A DNA stretch of 64,000 bases from Asaia bogorensis (GTDB lineage Bacteria > Pseudomonadota > Alphaproteobacteria > Reyranellales > Reyranellaceae). The stretch spans positions 1 through 64,000 of the forward strand of contig CAMDCE010000003.1 of assembly GCA_945889625.1 (NCBI GenBank), written 5' to 3'. The notes beneath the pieces are model-generated. The model was not told the origin of the DNA, did no database searches, and saw only the letters and a program-made list of their open reading frames with translations. Made by a program: the position numbers and the translations under genes. Of this stretch, positions 1 to 8,816 are shown one piece after another (the stretch's first letter is position 1; each line of letters opens with the position of its first letter).

Positions 1-681
1 CAATCGAAACCGCTGCGCATCAATCGCGCCCTGCTGGCCGAGCTTGGCCTGTTGGTCGAGGAGGTCCGCAAGGGCACGGGCGCTGCCGCCCCGTCGGCCG
101 ACGGCCTGCTGCGGGTGCGCGGGGTCATCGAGGAAGAAGACGAAGGCGAGGAAACCGAAGAGGCGATCGCCGCGCTGGACAAGACGCTCACGGCGACGCT
201 CAACGAGGTGCTGAACGCCCTGGTCGCTGCCCGCGCCGCCGAGGGCAAGGCGCTTGCCGGCGTGATCGAGGGTCATGTCGGCGAAATCGACGGCCTGTGC
301 AAGCGTGCCGCCGAGCGCGCCCAGGCACAGATCGGCACGGTGCGCTCGCGCTTCGAGAGCCAGCTTGCCGACCTCCTGGAGCGCGCGCCGCCGCTGTCGG
401 AGGAGCGCTTCGCCCAGGAAGTGGCGCTGCTGGTGGCCAAGGCCGACGTGCGCGAGGAACTGGACCGGCTTGCGGCCCACATCGCCCAGGCGCGCAGCCT
501 GCTCGCCGACGCCCGGCCGGACAATCCGGTCGGCCGCAAGTTCGATTTTCTCTGCCAGGAGTTCAATCGCGAGGCCAATACGCTCTGCTCGAAGTCGGCC
601 GACATCGAGCTGACGCGCATCGGCATTGATCTCAAGGGCGGCATCGAGCGCATGCGGGAGCAGGTCCAGAATGTCGAATGA
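1..681 (+). CDS. yicC: YicC/YloC-family endoribonuclease, C-terminal part (5' end outside window)
   Basis: The reading frame is open from base 1 (it begins QSKPLRINRALLAELG) and stops at 681, so the N-terminus lies outside the window. The C-terminal part matches the YicC family: an acidic EEEDEGEE stretch, a long helical middle, and the characteristic end NPVGRKFDFLCQEFNREANT followed by KSADIELT. YicC proteins are RNA-processing factors or endoribonucleases of the stress-induced YicC/YloC type. The gene overlaps the gmk start by 11 bp, so the two are probably translated together; the yicC-gmk order is usual in alphaproteobacteria. An apparent internal TTG start at 52 is only a consequence of the truncation. 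Confidence 0.93.
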   Translation, partial: QSKPLRINRALLAELGLLVEEVRKGTGAAAPSADGLLRVRGVIEEEDEGEETEEAIAALDKTLTATLNEVLNALVAARAAEGKALAGVIEGHVGEIDGLCKRAAERAQAQIGTVRSRFESQLADLLERAPPLSEERFAQEVALLVAKADVREELDRLAAHIAQARSLLADARPDNPVGRKFDFLCQEFNREANTLCSKSADIELTRIGIDLKGGIERMREQVQNVE

Positions 682-1321
682 AGCCGAGGCGCCCGCCATC
701 CAGCGGCGCGGCCTGATGCTGGTGCTGTCCTCACCCTCGGGCGCAGGCAAGACCACGCTGTCGCGGCTCCTGCTGGAGAACGACTCGAAGATCCAGCTCA
801 GCGTCTCGTGCACGACACGCGAGAAACGACCGGGCGAGAAGGATGGCGTCGACTACAAGTTCATCGACACGCCGAGCTTCCGCGGCATGATTGAACGCGG
901 CGAACTCCTGGAGCATGCCCGTGTATTCGACCACTACTACGGAACGCCCCGGTCTCCAGTCGAGGCGGCGCTCGATGGCGGCCGCGACATGCTGTTCGAT
1001 ATCGACTGGCAGGGCACCCAGCAGCTCAAGGAGAAGGCGCGCGACGATCTGGTGACGGTATTCATCCTGCCGCCCTCGACACGCGAGCTGGAGCGGCGGC
1101 TGATTACCCGCGCCCAGGATCCGCCGGACGTCGTGGCGCGGCGTATGAGCAAGGCCGCTGACGAGATGAGCCATTGGGCGGAGTACGACTACGTCGTAAT
1201 CAATCGCAACATCGGCGAGAGCCTGACGCAGCTCAAGTCGATCCTGACTGCCGAGCGGCTGAAGCGCGAACGCCAGTTCGGGCTTTCGGGCTTCGTGAAG
1301 GCACTGCGCGAGGGCCGCTAG
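671..1321 (+). CDS. gmk: guanylate kinase
   Basis: A 216-residue guanylate kinase that phosphorylates GMP to GDP with ATP in the cytoplasm. The P-loop is SSPSGAGKTT near the N-terminus, followed by the GMP-binding segment SCTTREKRPGEKDGVDY and the later DIDWQGTQQLK and RRLITR motifs. Length is normal for the family. I use ATG 671, which begins MSNEAEAP just before the P-loop; an in-frame ATA/ATC-rich extension back to 626 lies inside yicC and looks unrelated. The stop codon at 1319-1321 runs directly into a palindromic repeat that could act as the transcript end. Confidence 0.97.
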   Translation: MSNEAEAPAIQRRGLMLVLSSPSGAGKTTLSRLLLENDSKIQLSVSCTTREKRPGEKDGVDYKFIDTPSFRGMIERGELLEHARVFDHYYGTPRSPVEAALDGGRDMLFDIDWQGTQQLKEKARDDLVTVFILPPSTRELERRLITRAQDPPDVVARRMSKAADEMSHWAEYDYVVINRNIGESLTQLKSILTAERLKRERQFGLSGFVKALREGR

Positions 1322-1446
1322 AGCGTGATGACTTTCAGTTGACTCACGCGTTGGCCCAGCGCGGGCGCGGCTCAGGCGCGATGGCCAACCATCGCACCAT
1401 GGCTGCGAGAGCTGGGCCGACGCGAAAAGCCAAAGTCATCACGCCT
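1320..1446. repeat. 127-bp dispersed palindromic intergenic repeat, copy 1
   Basis: The element starts AGAGCGTGATGAC and ends GTCATCACGCCTC, so its ends are inverted repeats. The inner arms GGCCCAGC and GCTGGGCC are also complementary, so the whole element can fold on itself. A second copy at 12548-12674 lies in the opposite orientation and matches at about 90% by eye over 127 bp. It fills the space between the convergent gmk and GT2 genes and covers both stop codons. It resembles a MITE or REP-type element; no coding sequence is visible in it. Confidence 0.85.
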
Positions 1447-2678
1447 CAGTTCGCGATATGGGTATAGCCGACCGGCGGGCGGTCGCCGCCCTCCAGATCG
1501 GCGCGGGCTACCAGCCGGTTGAGGGTTGCTGCATCCTGCCAGATCTTGAGGGCTTCACTCAGCCGGCCCAGCGCCTCGTACCGTAGCGCGAGTTGGGCAT
1601 ACATCCGGCCCTTGAGTTTCTCGTCCGGGGGCGGGGGAAACCGCAGAAGGGCCGCGACCCGACGCTGCTCGGCATCGTCACCGCCCGGACTGCGTTGGAA
1701 GGGCCGCAACAGCGCGTCCGCGGTCGAGAACAGGCGCTCGCCCATCCCCGGGCGCTGCGCGGTGAATTCCTCGTCGTACTTGACACCATCGACATAGGCC
1801 GCCGGAAGGCCCGCGAGGGTTTCCTTGACCAGGAGATAGGTCGCTTCCGCGATCTGCGGCCGCTTGAACAGCATGGCGTGATTGCAGAAGGTGCGCGCAT
1901 GGCCCCAGATGAAAAGAACGGAGAGCAGCGGATTGGGGCCGATAAAACCACCGTCGCTGCATATGCGCATGATGTGGTTGAGGCGCCCCCGCATATGCTT
2001 GATCGCATCGCTCGGCTTGTTGCTGCTCTGGTCGGGATGCGAGGCGTATTTGGAGAAGATGCCGGGCACATACTCGATGGTGCAATGAGCGGCCAGCCGG
2101 CACCACAGCTCGAACTCGATACAGTCGGGATTCCAGTCGTCGTTCTCCAGCCCGGCGTCGATCAAGGCCTGCCGGCGAAAGAAGGTCGAACAGAAGTAGG
2201 GACAGTACTCGGCCGTCAGATAGTCGACGAGATTGAACGGTCCGCTGGTCCACAGACCCGTCTGCCGGCCGTTCACGTCGGTGATCATCGCGTCGCCGGT
2301 GACGGCTCCCACCTTGGAGTTTCTCCGCAGGATCGCGACGGCTCGCTCCGTCGCATCGGGAAGGAGTTCCTCGTCGGCGAGGCATGAGCCGATGAATTCG
2401 CCGGAGCAGCGATGTAGCGCGCGCCACAACCCGTCGCTTGGTCCGTTATCGGGTTCCGAAACAATCTTCAGGCGATCGCCGTAACCTCGAAGGATGTCGA
2501 GCGTCCCGTCGGTCGAGGCGCCATCCTGGACGATGAATTCGATGTTCGGATAGGTCTGCGCCAGCACGCTGTCGATCGCCCGGTGAATCGTTGCCGCCCC
2601 GTTGCGGACGAACATGAACACCGAAACCAGCGGCGTTGATCCCGTCGCGTCGGCAGGCACGGTGGCGGTATCGATCAT
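1446..2678 (-). CDS. family 2 glycosyltransferase with C-terminal TPR-like segment
   Basis: A 410-residue inverting GT-A glycosyltransferase. The GT2 domain occupies about residues 15-230, with VSVFMFVRNG at the first strand, the nucleotide-binding QDGASTDGT, and SCLADEELLP at the position of the metal-binding acidic motif. The C-terminal 80 residues contain a TPR-like helix pair (QLALRYEALGRLSEALKIW). The same N-terminal type and the same TPR-like linker occur in the two GT2-GT41 fusions at 2889-5432 and 21661-24333, so this protein looks like a shortened paralogue without the GT41 half. The acceptor is unknown. It is transcribed toward gmk and is separated from the next upstream gene by two strong hairpins. 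Confidence 0.88.
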   Translation of the reverse strand: MIDTATVPADATGSTPLVSVFMFVRNGAATIHRAIDSVLAQTYPNIEFIVQDGASTDGTLDILRGYGDRLKIVSEPDNGPSDGLWRALHRCSGEFIGSCLADEELLPDATERAVAILRRNSKVGAVTGDAMITDVNGRQTGLWTSGPFNLVDYLTAEYCPYFCSTFFRRQALIDAGLENDDWNPDCIEFELWCRLAAHCTIEYVPGIFSKYASHPDQSSNKPSDAIKHMRGRLNHIMRICSDGGFIGPNPLLSVLFIWGHARTFCNHAMLFKRPQIAEATYLLVKETLAGLPAAYVDGVKYDEEFTAQRPGMGERLFSTADALLRPFQRSPGGDDAEQRRVAALLRFPPPPDEKLKGRMYAQLALRYEALGRLSEALKIWQDAATLNRLVARADLEGGDRPPVGYTHIAN

Positions 2679-2713
2679 TGCGCCTGCGCTAGCACAGGGA
2701 GGATGGGCTGCCT

Positions 2714-2777
2714 AGGGCACATTCCGTCCGGCTGAGGCGCGTAAACGCGCCGCGATCAGCCGGACGGAATGTGCCCT
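2714..2777. repeat. perfect inverted repeat, 22-bp arms
   Basis: Arms 2714-2735 and 2756-2777 are exact reverse complements (the left arm starts AGGGCACATTCCGTCC) around a 20-nt GC-rich loop. It lies just upstream of the GT2 gene starting at 2678 and downstream of the GT2-GT41 gene ending at 2889. There is no U-run, so a classical terminator is not obvious. It may be an intergenic repeat, an RNA-stability hairpin, or an operator. Confidence 0.8.
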
Positions 2778-2803
2778 GTGAAACCGGCATCTCCGGCGGA
2801 CGC

Positions 2804-2849
2804 GTTCCCGATTGGATGGAACCGCAAGTGGTTCCATCCAATCGGGAAC
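2804..2849. repeat. perfect hairpin, 20-bp arms and 6-nt loop
   Basis: Arms 2804-2823 and 2830-2849 are exact reverse complements (the left arm starts GTTCCCGATTGG) with loop GCAAGT. It is 26 bp from the first inverted repeat and 40 bp past the end of the GT2-GT41 gene. A stem this long could end or protect the minus-strand message from that gene. No T-tract follows on either strand, so a Rho-independent terminator cannot be claimed. Confidence 0.8.
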
Positions 2850-2888
2850 CGCTCTAGGCATGATCAAATGCCGGGGCTCGTCCGGCGA

Positions 2889-5432
2889 TCAGGAGCGGGC
2901 AGCCACGCCGAAAGTCCCGACTACCACCGAGCTGCGAGGATTTGCGGCCGCTTCATCGAGCCGGCGGAGCATATCGGTGTAGGCAGTTTCCAGACGCCGG
3001 GCGAATCCGACCGAATCGGCCAGGCCGTTTTCGATCGACATTCGCCGCAGGTTGTGGCGCAGGAAGAGCAGCCGGGCCGGGTCATTCGCAAGTCGCGAGG
3101 CGGTCTCGACGTACTGATCCAGGGTGTCGGTTGCGAGTTCAGGGCAGCCAGCGGCTCGAACAAGCGAGGAACCATAGGCGCTGACAAATCTGTCGCCCTT
3201 CCAGGTAATCACCGGGACGCCCTGCCACAGGGACTCTGCGATGGTGTTGCCGCCGCAGTACGGCCAGGTGTCCAAGCTGATGTCTATGCCGCCATACAAT
3301 CGCATCAAGTTCGCGCGTTCGATGCCGGCGGCGATGATCAGCCGATCGGAGGAAATGCCGAAACGGCGGAAACGGTCGGCCAGCAGACGCCGACTTGCCG
3401 GACCGGCGAGCTGAAAGTTTTGAATATGGAGTTTCGCGTTGGGGACGCGGTGCAAGAGAGTCGCCCAGAGCTCGATAACCTGAATGTTGAGCTTCGCGCC
3501 GCTTCCGAAATAGCCGAATGTGATGAACGAATTGCGCGTGGAAGGGGGATCGACGATGGGTGGTTCATTGGACGTCGTATAGTCGTAGGAGAGGAAGCAA
3601 CCCGGAAGACGGTAGAGACTCTCAGAGTAGTATTGCTGACTGTCCGATGCCGAGGGTGTCGCACGCTCGTCGCTGAGCAGGTAATCGACGTTTGGCACCT
3701 GGCTGGATCCCAAGTGATTGAGATGGCTTACCTGAATCGGCGCAAGCCGGCGTCCCATCGCCGTCAGGCGATGGCCGGGTGTAAAGCCGCTCAGTTCGAC
3801 GAAGATGTCGAGGCGATCGTTGCGGACCAGGTTCGCGAAGGCGGCGTCGTCAAGGCGTTCGCCGACGGCTGGAGGGTCGCCGACAAGTTCATGCAAAGCC
3901 GGCGTATGACGAAAAGCATCGAATGACGGGGTCCTGCCCTCGACCAGACGCTGGGGCGAATAGCCAAAGACCTCGAAGTGAGTGCGATCGTGGGCGGCGA
4001 TCACATTGCGCATCGTAAAGCGAATGGTGTCGCTGTTCATGAATGCGCAGTGGTAGCCGATCCTGATCTTTCTGTCGGAAGCGCGCGCACCCTTCGGAGC
4101 GACAGTCTGAAGATTGCGGACGTGAGGAGCTATCCACCTGCGTTGCCTTTCCGCAAGAGCCGCGTCGCTCAGGCCCGGCAACTTGAGCAGCGCTTGGCAG
4201 GCCAGGCTGTCGACCCTTATGTCGTCGGGGCGCCTCGCGCGTTCCCACATCGTCAACGCCAATGCAATCTGGCCTCGCGAATCGTAGAGACTTCCAACCA
4301 TGGCATAGACATCGGCCAGCATCGCCGAACGGGCCGCCGATGTATCGAACTCCGACGCCGGCAGTCCTCGGACAAACATCGTTCGAGTGAGCCATGGACC
4401 GAGCGAGGGGAAGTTCCACAAGGAATATCCCGCGTGGATCGGCGATCGTCCCTGCATTCGCTTCAACAGGGCAAGAAATGCCCGCAGTGGACTCGACAGA
4501 AATCCCAGGGCATGTGCGCGGTTGCCAGCCAGTCGCTCGAGCGAATGCAGGACGCGATGATCGGACATCAGGAGCGAGCGCAATTCGTTGACGACGTTTT
4601 GCAGGTGGTCGGTGAACGTGGTATCGGACTGGGCAACGCTGAGCGCGTCCGAGTGCTCCCGCATGGTTGAAAGCTGATTGATCTGGGCTTCCAACATGAG
4701 GGCCGTGTTCGCGCCCTCGAAAAAGCCTTCCCTGGAGAAAAGCCCGGCGACGAGGTCGAGGCGCGCCCGAATTCCCCGTTCGAGATCCTGGGGCGGAGCA
4801 ATCAAATCGAGCTGCGGTTTGTCCGCCTCGACGACCTTGTGGTTGCTCGACCGCAAGCCAAATTCGGCTGCGAGCCGGCACCAGATCTCGAGTTCAATCG
4901 AGTCCACGAACCATGCATCGGAATTGAGTCCGCAGGCGACAAGTGCCCCGCGATTGAGGAATCCTGCCGGCATGTAGGGTCGATAGCTGGAGAGAAGCAG
5001 GGTTACCATGTCGACGTTGGCGAGGGAGTCGCCGGAGGCGTCGACGAGAAATCCACGGAAACACAAGCCGCCGGCGTCCGGGTCGCGCTGGAACTCGCCA
5101 GCGGCGAATTCGAGGGCATTGGGGACAAATGTGCCGTCGCCGGGACAAATCGCGATGTACCTGCCACGGCATTGTCGAAGCGCAAAAAGCAGGCGTTCGC
5201 CAGGATTCGTCGGAGTCTTGGGAAATAATCTGATCCGAGGATCCGCCTGGGCTGCCTGGCGCAGGAAATCGACGAAGGGCCCGGTCGACTTGCCGTCGGC
5301 TACGACGAGCTCAAAATCGGCACAGCTCTGTGCCTGGAGAGCCCGGAGACCCTGCCTGGCCTGGGCAGCGCTGCTCGCAGAGCACCAAACCACCGAAAAG
5401 AGCGGGCCTGGCCCTGCCTCGACAGTCTTCAT
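2889..5432 (-). CDS. GT2-like/GT41 (O-GlcNAc-transferase-like) fusion glycosyltransferase
   Basis: 847 residues from ATG 5432. An in-frame GTG at 5540 would add an arginine/proline-rich, unconserved stretch. Residues about 8-230 resemble a GT2 domain, but key motifs are degraded: DGKSTG replaces DGASTDG (46-51) and PGDGT replaces the usual acidic DEE motif (97-101), so this domain may not be catalytic. A TPR-like linker (LYDSRGQIALALTMWERA) follows. The last ~355 residues match the catalytic half of GT41/SPINDLY enzymes: IGYHCAFMNSDT, VELSGFTPGHR, FGYFGSGAKL (its Lys aligns with the UDP-contacting Lys of OGT), RVPNAKLHIQNF and DISLDTWPYCGGNT. The donor and acceptor are unknown; GT41 enzymes usually glycosylate Ser/Thr of proteins. 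A paralogue lies at 21661-24333. Confidence 0.88.
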   Translation of the reverse strand: MKTVEAGPGPLFSVVWCSASSAAQARQGLRALQAQSCADFELVVADGKSTGPFVDFLRQAAQADPRIRLFPKTPTNPGERLLFALRQCRGRYIAICPGDGTFVPNALEFAAGEFQRDPDAGGLCFRGFLVDASGDSLANVDMVTLLLSSYRPYMPAGFLNRGALVACGLNSDAWFVDSIELEIWCRLAAEFGLRSSNHKVVEADKPQLDLIAPPQDLERGIRARLDLVAGLFSREGFFEGANTALMLEAQINQLSTMREHSDALSVAQSDTTFTDHLQNVVNELRSLLMSDHRVLHSLERLAGNRAHALGFLSSPLRAFLALLKRMQGRSPIHAGYSLWNFPSLGPWLTRTMFVRGLPASEFDTSAARSAMLADVYAMVGSLYDSRGQIALALTMWERARRPDDIRVDSLACQALLKLPGLSDAALAERQRRWIAPHVRNLQTVAPKGARASDRKIRIGYHCAFMNSDTIRFTMRNVIAAHDRTHFEVFGYSPQRLVEGRTPSFDAFRHTPALHELVGDPPAVGERLDDAAFANLVRNDRLDIFVELSGFTPGHRLTAMGRRLAPIQVSHLNHLGSSQVPNVDYLLSDERATPSASDSQQYYSESLYRLPGCFLSYDYTTSNEPPIVDPPSTRNSFITFGYFGSGAKLNIQVIELWATLLHRVPNAKLHIQNFQLAGPASRRLLADRFRRFGISSDRLIIAAGIERANLMRLYGGIDISLDTWPYCGGNTIAESLWQGVPVITWKGDRFVSAYGSSLVRAAGCPELATDTLDQYVETASRLANDPARLLFLRHNLRRMSIENGLADSVGFARRLETAYTDMLRRLDEAAANPRSSVVVGTFGVAARS

Positions 5433-5778
5433 TACGTGGCGTCCACCGGGTAGGCGACTGTTAGGTCGGACAAAACGGGCGGGTGTTGAGCGGTGATGCA
5501 GAGTTTGAGGGAGGCCGGGGGCATGGACTCTTACAAGCACCTTTTCGGTCGACTTAGGCTTCCCACTGGAAAGACCCCGCCGCTCAAGTCGGCCTTACCA
5601 ATTTGAGGGGTTTTACCGCAAGTTACAGTGGAAGGGCAACATAGCGCGGCCACCGTACGGAGCCCAACGCATCGCGATTGGCCTCGGCCGACCCTTCAGT
5701 TTCCGAGGCATGGAAAGCTGCGCCCGACCTGTCGGGCCAATTGTCTTTTCATGCGACATGTCGTAGCGAACGTGCCCA
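5433..5778. other. divergent intergenic region
   Basis: This separates the minus-strand GT2-GT41 gene from the plus-strand methyltransferase. It presumably holds promoters for both, but I see no convincing -35/-10 pair, repeat or RNA gene. A GTG-initiated extension of the minus-strand gene (to 5540) falls here and is not supported by sequence character. Confidence 0.5.
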
Positions 5779-6966
5779 ATGGGCGGCAAATCGGGCGATC
5801 TTGACCGTTATCGCGAAAAATGGCGCGAGGCGCCCCGCGGCAGCGACACTGACGGCCGCGTCTTTTCATCCGATCTGCTGGCGTTGACGGATGATGCTTT
5901 TCTCGCTGCCTGGGATGCCATGGCCGTTCGCCGTTATGCCGGCGAAATCGGCTGGCTGGGACCACTCTATGTCGACGCTTTCTGCGGCAAGCGTGTCCTC
6001 GAACTGGGTTCGGGCCTTGGCTTCGACGGCATCCGCTTCGTCAGGCACGGTGCGGCATGGACCTTCGCCGATATCGTGCCGGAAAATCTCGACGTCATCC
6101 GCCGTATTGCCGGGCTGAAGGGCTTGAGTGAGCGCGTTCGCTTCCATTCGATCGATGACGATCTCTCCTTCGCCGTGTTGCCGTCTGACTACGATGCGAT
6201 CTGGGTGTTCGGGTCGATCCATCACATCCCTTTTGAGCTGGCCCGCCAGGAGGCACTTGAGGCACTTGGTCATCTGAAGCCCGGCGGGCGGTGGATGGAA
6301 CTCGTCTATCCGCGCGAGCGCTGGTTGCGCGAGGGCTCGTTGTCGTTCGACGCGTGGGGCCGGATGACCGACGGCGAGCGGACACCCTGGGTGGAATGGC
6401 ACGACGTCGAGAAGGTGAGGCGGCGGCTGTTTCCGGCGCCGTTGCGTACGGTGCTCGACTTCGAGTTCTGCTCGCACAACTACCGATGGCTGGATTTGCA
6501 GTACGACTCCGACCGACCGTTTCGCATTGCCGACTTCGACCTCGACCTGTTGTCGCGGTCGGTCAACCTTCTCGGCGGATCTGTGACCCTCCAGACCGGT
6601 GCGCGCCGGCAGTTGGGCACGGCCTGGTCATTCGTTTGTCCCGCTGGTCTGTTCGGGCCGGCCGTCGAGATCGATCTTGGGCCACCAATTGGTACCCTGG
6701 CAGCGGGCGGGACGAGTCTGCCTGGTGTGGCGGTGGATATCGAGACCCGGGTCGAACGCGGTGCCGTGGGTTTCGGTCTTCTCGATGCGAGCGGCGTCTA
6801 TCTGCCGGCAGCCGAGGCCATCGTTGAAAGCGGGACGGACAGCCGCCATCTCGCCCTGCGAGCGATCGGCACCGGCCTGCCTTCGAAGTTGGTCTGCCGC
6901 AACCTCCGCGCCGACGGCCGCAGCGCCTTTACCATACGCACTGCCGTGGCGAGAGTTGCGAACTAG
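5779..6966 (+). CDS. class I SAM-dependent methyltransferase with C-terminal beta-rich domain
   Basis: 395 residues. Residues about 70-180 form a Rossmann-type methyltransferase core: KRVLELGSGLGFDG (SAM-binding motif I), an acidic residue at FADIVPEN, and the post-II region YDAIWVFGSIHHI with HLKPGGRW. The C-terminal ~150 residues have no catalytic signature and look like a beta-sandwich (alternating VEIDLGPP and VAVDIETRVE segments), possibly a carbohydrate-recognition or accessory domain. The context between glycosyltransferases suggests O-methylation of a glycan, but the substrate is not shown. Its stop overlaps the rsmA stop as a shared CTAG (6963-6966), so the two genes converge with no space for a terminator between them. 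Confidence 0.8.
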   Translation: MGGKSGDLDRYREKWREAPRGSDTDGRVFSSDLLALTDDAFLAAWDAMAVRRYAGEIGWLGPLYVDAFCGKRVLELGSGLGFDGIRFVRHGAAWTFADIVPENLDVIRRIAGLKGLSERVRFHSIDDDLSFAVLPSDYDAIWVFGSIHHIPFELARQEALEALGHLKPGGRWMELVYPRERWLREGSLSFDAWGRMTDGERTPWVEWHDVEKVRRRLFPAPLRTVLDFEFCSHNYRWLDLQYDSDRPFRIADFDLDLLSRSVNLLGGSVTLQTGARRQLGTAWSFVCPAGLFGPAVEIDLGPPIGTLAAGGTSLPGVAVDIETRVERGAVGFGLLDASGVYLPAAEAIVESGTDSRHLALRAIGTGLPSKLVCRNLRADGRSAFTIRTAVARVAN

Positions 6967-7817
6967 ACTCGACGCGACGGTACGGCCTGAGATAGGCGTG
7001 CGAAATCGGCCACCGAAAGCTCCTCGGCTCGTGCCGTGGGCGACAGACCAAGCTCGCCCAGCACGGCTGTCGGGTCGGCAAACAGGTTGGCGAGCGAGCC
7101 GCGCAGCATCTTGCGTCGTTGGCCGAATGCCGCCGCGGTTAGCCTCTCCAGCGGACCGAGATCCGCCAGCCGGGCGGCCGCCGGCCGGGGCGTCAGGCGG
7201 GCGACCGAGGAGGTGACCTTGGGCGGCGGCACGAAGGCCGACGGCGCCACGTCGAACAGACGACGAACCTCGCAGACATGCTGGGCGAGAACCGACAGGC
7301 GGCCATAGTTCTTGGTTCGAGGCAGGGCGACCAGTCGGTCGACGACCTCCTTCTGGAACATCAGCACCATGTCGGCGATGTCGTCGGCGGCATGCATCCA
7401 ACGCACCAGCAGCGCCGTCGACACGTTGTACGGAAGGTTGGCCACTATGCGACGGGGCGGCGGCCCCAAGCTTGCGGGGGCGATCTGGAGGGCATCGCCT
7501 GCGATCACCGTCAGGCGGCCCTCTGCGACCGCCTGCAGCTCCTGCAGGGCGGCAATCGCCCGGGGATCGACTTCGATGGCGACCACGCGGACAGCCCCTT
7601 CCAGGAGCAGTGCGCGCGTCAATCCGCCGGGGCCGGGGCCGACTTCGATGGCCGTACCTTCGGTCAATGGACTCGCGGCGCGTGCGATACGCCTGGTCAG
7701 GTTGAGGTCGAGCAGGAAGTGCTGGCCCAGCCGCTTGCGGGCGTCGAGACCGTGGGCGGCGATCGTCTCGCGCAGCGGCGCCAACCCGGCGACTCCATCG
7801 GCACCGTGGCCCGACAT
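6963..7817 (-). CDS. rsmA: 16S rRNA (adenine1518-N6/adenine1519-N6)-dimethyltransferase
   Basis: 284 residues. RsmA (KsgA) dimethylates two adjacent adenines near the 3' end of 16S rRNA, a late step in small-subunit maturation. Diagnostic segments are RKRLGQHFLLD at residue 27 onward, EVGPGPGGLTRALL (SAM motif I), IEVDPRA, GDALQI, and the catalytic NLPYNVST (motif IV). Length is typical. It lies 3 bp downstream of pdxA, completing the conserved alphaproteobacterial surA-pdxA-rsmA operon. Its stop overlaps that of the neighbouring convergent methyltransferase by 4 bp. Confidence 0.97.
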   Translation of the reverse strand: MSGHGADGVAGLAPLRETIAAHGLDARKRLGQHFLLDLNLTRRIARAASPLTEGTAIEVGPGPGGLTRALLLEGAVRVVAIEVDPRAIAALQELQAVAEGRLTVIAGDALQIAPASLGPPPRRIVANLPYNVSTALLVRWMHAADDIADMVLMFQKEVVDRLVALPRTKNYGRLSVLAQHVCEVRRLFDVAPSAFVPPPKVTSSVARLTPRPAAARLADLGPLERLTAAAFGQRRKMLRGSLANLFADPTAVLGELGLSPTARAEELSVADFARLSQAVPSRRV

Positions 7818-7820
7818 GGT

Positions 7821-8816
7821 TCAGGCCTTGCGGCGGCGGGCCATGTCATCGGCCATGTCGAGAGCGGCGAGCAGGCTCGCCGCATCGGCGCGGCCGGTTC
7901 CGGCGATGTCGAGCGCGGTGCCGTGGTCGGGCGAGGTCCGTACGAAGGGCAGGCCGAGCGTGATATTGACTCCGCCCCAGAAGTCGATGGTCTTGATCGG
8001 GATCAGCGCCTGGTCGTGATACATGCAGAGCGCGGCATCGTAGGTCGCACGCGCGGCTGGATGGAACAGCGTGTCGGCGGACGCCGGCCCTCGCACTTCG
8101 ATGCCATCGCCCCGGAGAATCTCGATGGCGGGAGCGATCAGGCGGATTTCCTCGTCACCCATGGCGCCCTGCTCGCCGGCGTGGGGATTGAGGCCCGCGA
8201 CCACCAACCGCGGCCGGTCGATGCCAAACAGCGATTTCAGCCCTATTGCAGCGATCCGACCCGTGCGCACGATGCCGGACACATCGAGCGCGCGCACGGC
8301 ATCGGCGAGCGCGAGATGGATGGTCACCGGGACGACCCGGAGTTCGGGGCAGGCGAGCATCATCGCGACCTCGACGCCTGCCAGATCGGCCAGAAACTCG
8401 GTATGGCCCGGATGGCGGAACCCGGCGTCCTGAAGGGTCTTCTTCTGGATCGGATTGGTGACGACGCCAGCCGCCTCGCCGGATTTCGCATATCCCACGG
8501 CTCGCTCGATCGAGGCGATAGTCGCGGGCGCGTTGGCCGTGTCAGGTTCGCCTGCCCTCGCGGCCAGGGCAAGTGAAACAGGCAGTACGGGCAGCGCCGT
8601 TGCGAAAGCGGCAGCGGCATCGGCGGGGCCGGCGATGATGCGGATCGGCACGTCGAGCTTCAGGTCGCGCGCCAGAGCCTGCAGCCGGCGTGGATCATCA
8701 AGGGCGAAGAACGGCCGCGCTCCGGCGCGTCTCGCCAGCCAGGCCTTGAGGCTGAGTTCGCCACCGATGCCGGCCGGCTCGCCCATGGTCACGGCGAGCG
8801 GCAGCGGCGATGTCAT
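7821..8816 (-). CDS. pdxA: 4-hydroxythreonine-4-phosphate dehydrogenase
   Basis: 331 residues from ATG 8816, which overlaps the surA stop as ATGA. PdxA oxidises 4-phosphohydroxy-L-threonine in the DXP-dependent pyridoxal-phosphate pathway. Visible family features are LAVTMGEPAGIGGEL at the N-terminus, PGHTEFLADL, and the metal/substrate region DAALCMYHDQALIPIK followed by TLGLPFVRTSPDHGTALDIAG. A longer frame to 8951 lies entirely inside surA and is rejected. It is translationally coupled to surA and followed directly by rsmA. Confidence 0.97.
   Translation of the reverse strand: MTSPLPLAVTMGEPAGIGGELSLKAWLARRAGARPFFALDDPRRLQALARDLKLDVPIRIIAGPADAAAAFATALPVLPVSLALAARAGEPDTANAPATIASIERAVGYAKSGEAAGVVTNPIQKKTLQDAGFRHPGHTEFLADLAGVEVAMMLACPELRVVPVTIHLALADAVRALDVSGIVRTGRIAAIGLKSLFGIDRPRLVVAGLNPHAGEQGAMGDEEIRLIAPAIEILRGDGIEVRGPASADTLFHPAARATYDAALCMYHDQALIPIKTIDFWGGVNITLGLPFVRTSPDHGTALDIAGTGRADAASLLAALDMADDMARRRKA

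Noticed and set aside
2804..2849. Rho-independent terminator
   Set aside because: The stem is long and perfect, but no T-tract follows on either strand.
2769..3926. Long plus-strand frame (385 codons) opposite the GT2-GT41 gene
   Set aside because: It is a shadow of the GT41 domain and begins inside the hairpin region; its composition is not protein-like.
5433..5540. N-terminal extension of the GT2-GT41 gene from GTG 5540
   Set aside because: The extra 36 residues are Arg/Pro/His-rich and unlike the N-termini of the paralogues; ATG 5432 sits directly before the GT2 fold.
7278..8576. Long plus-strand frame opposite rsmA and pdxA (432 codons)
   Set aside because: It is antisense to two clearly recognisable housekeeping genes and lacks protein-family motifs; high GC makes such open frames common.
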